Shown here: piece by piece, positions 59,353 to 64,000 of the stretch
Position numbering within the stretch: the stretch's first letter is position 1
Layout of the letters: each line of letters starts with the position of its first letter
Source: Kribbella sp. CA-293567
Lineage (GTDB): Bacteria; Actinomycetota; Actinomycetes; Propionibacteriales; Kribbellaceae
NCBI RefSeq assembly: GCF_027627575.1
Contig: NZ_CP114065.1
Coordinates: 4,650,001-4,714,000 of the forward strand
DNA: 64,000 nt
Direction: 5' to 3'
The notes under the pieces: model-generated
The model's database searches: none
Told to the model about the DNA's origin: nothing
Seen by the model: only the letters and a program-made list of their open reading frames with translations
Position numbers and translations under genes: made by a program

Positions 59353-60285
59353 CTACTGGTCGGCGGAGAGTTCGTTCAGGGCGTGGTCGAGGTCTTCGGG
59401 GTACTGCGACGTGTACTCGACGTACTCGCCGGTGCCGGGGTGCGCGAAGCCGAGGCGCATCGCGTGCAGCCACTGACGTTTGAGCTGGAGCCGCTCGGCC
59501 AGGACCGGGTCGGCGCCGTACGTCAGGTCGCCGGCGCACGGGTGACCGATCGCGGCCATGTGGACGCGGATCTGGTGGGTCCGGCCGGTCTCCAGGGTGA
59601 TCTCCAGGAGGGTGACGAAGCGGAACGCCTCGAGCGTCTCGTAGTGCGTGACGCTCGGCTTGCCGCCCGCGACGACGCCGAACTTGTAGTCGTGGTGCGG
59701 GTGCCGGTCGATCGGGGCGTCCACGGTGCCGGTGAACGGGTCGGGGTGACCCTGCACCAGGGCGTGGTAGATCTTCGTCACCGTGCGCTCCTTGAAGGCA
59801 CGCTTCAGCGCGGTGTAGCTGTACTCCGTCTTGGCGACCACCATCAGGCCGGAGGTGCCGACGTCGAGGCGGTGCACGATGCCCTTGCGCTCGGCGGCAC
59901 CGCTGGTGGAGATGGCGAAACCGGCTCCGGCGAGGTGACCGATCACGGTCGGGCCGGTCCAGCCCGGGGACGGGTGCGCCGCGACGCCGACCGGCTTGTC
60001 GACCACGATGATCTCGTCGTCGTCGTGCACGATCCGCAGGTTGTCGACCGTCTCCGGGACCACCGCGATCTCGCCGGGCGGCGCCGGCAGCTCGACGTCG
60101 AGCATCACCCCGGCGGTGACCCGGGTGGACTTGATCGCGGTCGAGCCGTCCATCTGGACCAGCCCCGACTCGATCATCTCGACCGCCTTGGTCCGGGAGA
60201 CCCCGAACAGCCGGGACAGCGCCGCGTCCAGCCGTTCTCCGGCGAGTCCGTCGGGAACCATCACCGTGCGTGCGTCGCCGCTCAC
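59353..60285 (-). CDS. RluA/RluD-family 23S rRNA pseudouridine synthase
   Basis: A 310-aa pseudouridine synthase. An N-terminal S4 RNA-binding domain (GERLDAALSRLFGVSRTKAVEMI) precedes the catalytic domain with the Asp-containing GIVHRLDVGTSGLMVVAKT, then GRTHQIRVHMAAIGHP. These features place it with RluD-like enzymes; the exact uridine target is inferred only by family. The GTG start overlaps the lspA stop (GTGA). Confidence 0.93.
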   Translation of the reverse strand: MSGDARTVMVPDGLAGERLDAALSRLFGVSRTKAVEMIESGLVQMDGSTAIKSTRVTAGVMLDVELPAPPGEIAVVPETVDNLRIVHDDDEIIVVDKPVGVAAHPSPGWTGPTVIGHLAGAGFAISTSGAAERKGIVHRLDVGTSGLMVVAKTEYSYTALKRAFKERTVTKIYHALVQGHPDPFTGTVDAPIDRHPHHDYKFGVVAGGKPSVTHYETLEAFRFVTLLEITLETGRTHQIRVHMAAIGHPCAGDLTYGADPVLAERLQLKRQWLHAMRLGFAHPGTGEYVEYTSQYPEDLDHALNELSADQ

Positions 60286-61043
60286 TTCTCAGCCTCTCCG
60301 GCCCCGCTGGAGGCAGGTTGTCTTCCGATGTCCTTGGTACCGTCGAGCTTGATCCCGCGCAGGGTCTGGATCACCAGCAGGATCGCCGCCGAGGTGACCG
60401 CCATGTCGGCGACGTTGAAGATCGCCCAGTGCGGCGTCTGCAGGAAGTCGACCACATGACCGTGGAACGGCGACGGGGCGCGGAAGATCCGGTCGGTGAT
60501 GTTGCCGACCGCACCGCCGAACAGCAACCCGAACGCCACCGCCCAGCCGACCGACCCGAGCTTGCGCGACAACCAGATCACGCCGAGCGCCACCGCGATC
60601 TGGATCACGCTGATCACCGGCGTGAAGTCCGCTCCCAAACTGAAGGCGGCCCCCGGGTTCCGGATCAGGTTGAACTTGAGCAGACTGCCGATCACGTCCA
60701 CCGGCTCCCCCGGCGTCAGGTGCTTCAGAGCCAGCACCTTGGTCAGCTGGTCGAGTCCGAGCACGAGCAATCCGACCACACCGAACAGCACGGCCAGCCA
60801 GCGCCGCCCACCCCCCGCGCCGACAGGCGGCGCATCAACGGCGGAGTCGTCAGAGGACTCGTCACCACTCGGCAGGCTCGAACTGCCGGCTGCGCCGGTG
60901 GGCGGCTGGGTCGGGTTGTCCGGGGACGACGAGGAACCGGCCGACTCGAGGTCGGCCGGTTCGGTCTTCGGCGGTGCCTGGTCGTCCCCTGGCAGGTGGG
61001 ACGAGTCTGAGTCGCTCAGCGGCGTTCTTCGCGTTCTTTGCAT
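60282..61043 (-). CDS. lspA: Lipoprotein signal peptidase (signal peptidase II) with long N-terminal extension
   Basis: Aspartic protease that cleaves the signal peptide of lipidated prolipoproteins in the membrane. The core (about 80-253 of 253 aa) has four helices, LDQLTKVLALKHL, NLIRNPGAAFSLG, the catalytic Asp segments NITDRIFRAP and FNVADMAVT. Before it is an unusual 75-residue Ser/Asp/Pro-rich hydrophilic extension. The start is uncertain (ATG 61043 or GTG 61052); both overlap the 3' end of the DksA/TraR gene. Confidence 0.93.
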   Translation of the reverse strand: MQRTRRTPLSDSDSSHLPGDDQAPPKTEPADLESAGSSSSPDNPTQPPTGAAGSSSLPSGDESSDDSAVDAPPVGAGGGRRWLAVLFGVVGLLVLGLDQLTKVLALKHLTPGEPVDVIGSLLKFNLIRNPGAAFSLGADFTPVISVIQIAVALGVIWLSRKLGSVGWAVAFGLLFGGAVGNITDRIFRAPSPFHGHVVDFLQTPHWAIFNVADMAVTSAAILLVIQTLRGIKLDGTKDIGRQPASSGAGEAEK

Positions 61044-61630
61044 GACACGCACAGTGTCGCACGCGGGAACGCCTGCAACCGACCCTTGCCGATCGCCTTG
61101 CCACAGCTCTCACAGACACCGTAGGTGCCGTCGTCGATCCGCGACAGGGCTCGCTCGATCTGATCGAGCATGTCGCTCGCGTTCCGGGCCAGCGACATCT
61201 CGTGGTCGCGCTCCAGCGTGGTGGAGCCGACGTCGGCCTGGTCGTTGCCCGCCCCGTCGCCACCGTCGCGGAGCAGACCGACGATCTCCTGCTCGGCGTC
61301 GCGGATCTCTTCCTTCAGGTGCACCGCGTCGGCCTCGAGCTCGGTCCGGAGCTCGGCCATCTCGGCCGCGGTCCACGGGGTCTCGCCGTCCTTGACCGTC
61401 AGGTTCCCGGTCTTCTTCGTGGGCGCCTTGGCCGGCGCCGTCGCCGGGGTACGGTTCTCGTTCGTCTTCATGGCCACCCTCTTCGTCGGAGTCTGCTTGG
61501 CAGGGGCCTTCTTCGTGGAAGGCGGTTGGGCCGCTGTGGTGTTCGCGGCCGGTTCGGCGGATTCCGCGGCACTCTTCTCGGCCGCGGTGGGACGTCTGGG
61601 GGCGGACTTCTTCGGAGCCGATGTAGCCAT
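61016..61630 (-). CDS. TraR/DksA-family zinc-finger protein
   Basis: A 204-aa protein with a Lys/Ala/Pro-rich disordered N-terminus (about 1-75). A coiled-coil hairpin follows (WTAAEMAELRTELEADAVHLKEEI region), then a C4 zinc finger (CESCGKAIGKGRLQAFP with CVSC). Family members act on RNA polymerase with or without ppGpp. Actinobacterial homologues in this dnaE-lspA-ileS neighbourhood are common. ATG start at 61630. Confidence 0.9.
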   Translation of the reverse strand: MATSAPKKSAPRRPTAAEKSAAESAEPAANTTAAQPPSTKKAPAKQTPTKRVAMKTNENRTPATAPAKAPTKKTGNLTVKDGETPWTAAEMAELRTELEADAVHLKEEIRDAEQEIVGLLRDGGDGAGNDQADVGSTTLERDHEMSLARNASDMLDQIERALSRIDDGTYGVCESCGKAIGKGRLQAFPRATLCVSCKEREERR

Positions 61631-61869
61631 CGTCGACTACCCCCTGCCTTCGTCGGAGACTGAAGCGGACCGGTCGCAAGACAGTAGGACACGCAGCGGA
61701 CACGCGCCAGCCCGACGCGCAGACCGTGGACATACGGTAGTCGCTTCTTCAAGCACGCTCGATGTTCCGCGCGTCACAGCCGTATTTCGGACATTCTTCG
61801 GAATGGTTCCCCCGGCGGCCACCCATTAACGATTCGTAGCCGGATGGAACGAAGTCGTACACTGGCCGC
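61631..61869. other. Intergenic region with divergent promoters for the DksA/TraR gene and ileS
   Basis: No gene recognised. A TACACT -10-like element at 61858-61863 (plus strand) is placed to start the ileS leader just before the T-box. Nothing else is clear. Confidence 0.4.
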
Positions 61870-62078
61870 GCACACCGCAAGGCAGTGATGGGGCGATCAC
61901 CCCGGAGCCGCCGGAAGAACGGTCCTCGCGGACTCACTAGACCCGGCAGCGGAGCACAACGAAGTGGGTGACCCGATCCGGGTCGCCAAGGAGGGTGGTA
62001 CCGCGGAGCCCGGCGACGACGCCGGCGCCTCGTCCCTTCGTCCAGCACGTACGACGCTCGACGAAGGACGAAGGAACA
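61870..62078 (+). promoter_or_regulatory. Translational T-box riboswitch controlling ileS
   Basis: Leader of ileS that senses uncharged tRNA-Ile. The specifier hairpin at 61890-61903 has stem GGGG/CCCC with the isoleucine codon ATC in its loop (61896-61898). The T-box signature AGGGTGGTACCGCG lies at about 61992-62004, and its TGGT (61996-61999) pairs with a tRNA ending in ACCA. Downstream, 62035-62043 can pair perfectly with 62066-62074, masking the ribosome-binding site in front of the ATG. This is the translational type; the specifier stem is short, as in the actinobacterial ileS class. No terminator stem follows. Confidence 0.93.
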
Positions 62079-64000
62079 ATGGCGGACACCCCAAGCACCC
62101 CGTGGAAGCAGCTTCCGGCCCAGGTCGATCTGCCCGCGATCGAGCGCGACGTGCTCGCGCACTGGGACGACCAGGACACCTTCGCGCGCAGTCTCGAGCA
62201 GACCGCCGGCGGTGAGCCGTGGACCTTCTTCGAGGGCCCGCCGACCGCGAACGGGATGCCCGGCACGCACCACATCGAGGCCCGGGTCTTCAAGGACGTC
62301 TTCCCGCGGTACCGGACGATGAAGGGATTCTCGGTCGAGCGCAAGGCCGGCTGGGACTGCCACGGCCTGCCGGTCGAGGTCGCCGTCGAGAAGGAGCTCG
62401 GCTTCAACGGCAAGAAGGACATCGAGGCGTTCGGGATCGCGGAGTTCAACGCCAAGTGCCGCGAGTCGGTACTGCGGCACGTCGACGCCTTCGCCGACCT
62501 GACCACCCGGATGGGCTACTGGGTGGACATGGACCACCCCTACCGGACGATGGACCCGGAGTACGTGCAGTCCGTCTGGTGGTCGCTCAAGCAGATCCAC
62601 GACAAGGGTCAGCTGGTCGAGGACTACCGCATCACGCCGTACTGCCCGCGCTGTGGCACCGGCCTGTCCGACCACGAACTCGCGCAGGGCTACGAGACGG
62701 TGGTCGACCCGTCGGTCTATGTCCGCTTCCCGCTCACGTCGGGCCCGCTCGCCGGCAAGGCGTCGCTGCTGGTCTGGACGACGACCCCCTGGACCCTGGT
62801 CTCCAACACCGCGGTCGCCGTGAACCCCGGCGTCGACTACGTGGTGGCCACCGACGGCACCGAGTCCCTGGTCGTGGCCGAGCCGCTGCTCAGCGCGCTG
62901 GGCGAGGGCTGGACCGTCACCGACCGGTACGTCGGCCGCGACCTGGAGCGCTGGAACTACCAGCGCCCGTTCGAGCTGGTCGAGTTCCCCGAGCCGGCGC
63001 ACTACGTAGTACTGGCCGACTACGTCACCACCGAGGACGGCACCGGCCTGGTGCACCAGTCCCCCGCGTTCGGCGCCGACGACCTCATCGTCTGCCGCGC
63101 CTACGGACTGCCGGTGGTCAACCCGGTCGAGGCCGACGGCACCTTCCAGGCCGACGTACCGCTGGTCGGTGGGCAGTTCTTCAAGAAGGCCGACGAGGAC
63201 CTGGTCAACGACCTGCGCGACCGCGGCGTGCTGTTCAGGCACGTGCCGTACGAGCACCCGTACCCGCACTGCTGGCGCTGCCACACCCCGGTCATGTACT
63301 ACGCGCTGCCGTCCTGGTACATCCGCACCACCCAGGTGAAGGACGCGCTGCTGCGCGAGAACGAGAAGACCAACTGGTTCCCCGACTCGGTCAAGTGGGG
63401 CCGGTACGGCGACTGGCTGCGCAACAACATCGACTGGGCCGTGTCCCGTTCCCGCTTCTGGGGTACGCCGCTGCCGATCTGGCGGTGCGCCGACGACCAC
63501 CAGGTCTGCGTGGGCTCGCTGGCCGAGCTCGGTGAGCTGGCCGGCCGGGACCTGAGCGCCACCGACCCGCACCGGCCGTTCGTCGACGACATCACCTTCG
63601 CCTGCCCGACCTGTGGCGAGCAGTCCACCCGGGTCGCCGAGGTGATCGACGCCTGGTACGACTCCGGCGCGATGCCGTTCGCGCAGTGGGGCTATCCGTG
63701 GGCGGAGGGATCGGAGGAGAAGTTCAGGAAGTCCTACCCGGCCGACTTCATCTCCGAGGCGATCGACCAGACCCGTGGCTGGTTCTACACGCTGATGGCG
63801 ATCGGCACCCTGGTGTTCGACGAGTCGTCGTACCGCAACGTGGTCTGCCTCGGGCACATCCTGGCCGAGGACGGCCGGAAGATGTCCAAGCACCTGGGCA
63901 ACATCCTCGAGCCGATCTCGCTGATGGACAACCACAGCGCCGACGCGGTCCGCTGGTTCATGGCCTGCTCCGGCTCGCCGTGGAAGGCGCGCGGCATCGG
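62079..64000 (+). CDS. ileS: Isoleucyl-tRNA synthetase, type 2, with GXHH signature (partial)
   Basis: Charges tRNA-Ile. The first 640 codons are present and the gene runs off the window. The class I signature normally written HIGH appears as GTHH at residues 62-65 within FEGPPTANGMPGTHHIEARV. The KMSKS loop is intact near 601-605 (GRKMSKHLGN). The editing domain includes LLVWTTTPWTLVSNTAV. The WDCHGLPVE and SRFWGTPLPIW segments are typical of type 2 (eukaryote-like) IleRS. Expression is under the T-box leader. IleRS2 with an altered GXHH motif has been reported to be hyper-resistant to mupirocin; whether that holds here is inference. Confidence 0.95.
   Translation, partial: MADTPSTPWKQLPAQVDLPAIERDVLAHWDDQDTFARSLEQTAGGEPWTFFEGPPTANGMPGTHHIEARVFKDVFPRYRTMKGFSVERKAGWDCHGLPVEVAVEKELGFNGKKDIEAFGIAEFNAKCRESVLRHVDAFADLTTRMGYWVDMDHPYRTMDPEYVQSVWWSLKQIHDKGQLVEDYRITPYCPRCGTGLSDHELAQGYETVVDPSVYVRFPLTSGPLAGKASLLVWTTTPWTLVSNTAVAVNPGVDYVVATDGTESLVVAEPLLSALGEGWTVTDRYVGRDLERWNYQRPFELVEFPEPAHYVVLADYVTTEDGTGLVHQSPAFGADDLIVCRAYGLPVVNPVEADGTFQADVPLVGGQFFKKADEDLVNDLRDRGVLFRHVPYEHPYPHCWRCHTPVMYYALPSWYIRTTQVKDALLRENEKTNWFPDSVKWGRYGDWLRNNIDWAVSRSRFWGTPLPIWRCADDHQVCVGSLAELGELAGRDLSATDPHRPFVDDITFACPTCGEQSTRVAEVIDAWYDSGAMPFAQWGYPWAEGSEEKFRKSYPADFISEAIDQTRGWFYTLMAIGTLVFDESSYRNVVCLGHILAEDGRKMSKHLGNILEPISLMDNHSADAVRWFMACSGSPWKARGI

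Overview
The window is high-GC actinobacterial chromosome. GTG starts and 4-base ATGA/GTGA gene overlaps are common, and promoters with TAGGGT-type -10 boxes and probable leaderless starts occur. Gene content and order (rimP-nusA-ylxR-infB-rbfA-truB, rpsO-pnp-M16 peptidase, dnaE-rluA family-lspA-dksA/traR-ileS) fit a Nocardioidales-type organism. Kribbella is my best guess; no sequence search was run.

Layout. 1-2.3 kb: end of a peptide/nickel-type ABC importer (permease cut by the window edge, lipoprotein binding protein). 2.5-7.8 kb (minus): M16 peptidase, pnp, rpsO, ribF. 7.9-17.8 kb: an accessory block between ribF and truB with a secreted lipase, a sirtuin, an MFS exporter, a Tat-exported nuclease/phosphatase-like protein, a dialkylglycine decarboxylase with a divergent LysR regulator, an orphan DUF4365 protein, the decayed C-terminus of a GH46 chitosanase, and an XRE regulator/short-chain dehydrogenase pair. 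17.8-24.6 kb (minus): truB, rbfA, infB, ylxR, nusA, rimP; ylxR has no ordinary start codon and probably starts at ATT. 24.7-25.7 kb: a lipoprotein and a DUF4439 protein.

26.0-34.3 kb (plus) is the most interesting region: a compact seven-gene biosynthetic operon with its own sigma70-like promoter, a 169-nt leader and a strong terminator. It encodes a cupin, a methionyl-tRNA-synthetase-like protein, one polypeptide joining a glycine-oxidase-like flavoenzyme to a lysine N6-hydroxylase, a small protein, two different ATP-grasp ligases and an MFS exporter. The first three match the hydrazine-forming machinery (N6-hydroxylysine + glycine to hydrazinoacetic acid) known from the s56-p1 and triacsin type pathways, but with a different pattern of fusions. 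With two ATP-grasp ligases and no NRPS or PKS gene, the operon most likely makes and exports a small N-N-bonded peptide-like metabolite.

34.4-55.6 kb: YhhN and YchJ proteins, PhoX phosphatase, the hisD-hisC-hisB-hisH operon with a YciI gene at its end, a LON-domain protein, a leaderless ArsR-SRPBCC/reductase pair, a MazEF-type module, ilvD, AraC/glyoxalase pair, recQ, and a run of small stand-alone enzymes. 55.6-64.0 kb: dnaE, a RluA-family pseudouridine synthase, lspA, a DksA/TraR protein, and ileS. The ileS gene is preceded by a translational T-box riboswitch, and its product carries a GXHH version of the HIGH signature. No tRNA, rRNA, CRISPR array, prophage or intact insertion sequence was recognised.
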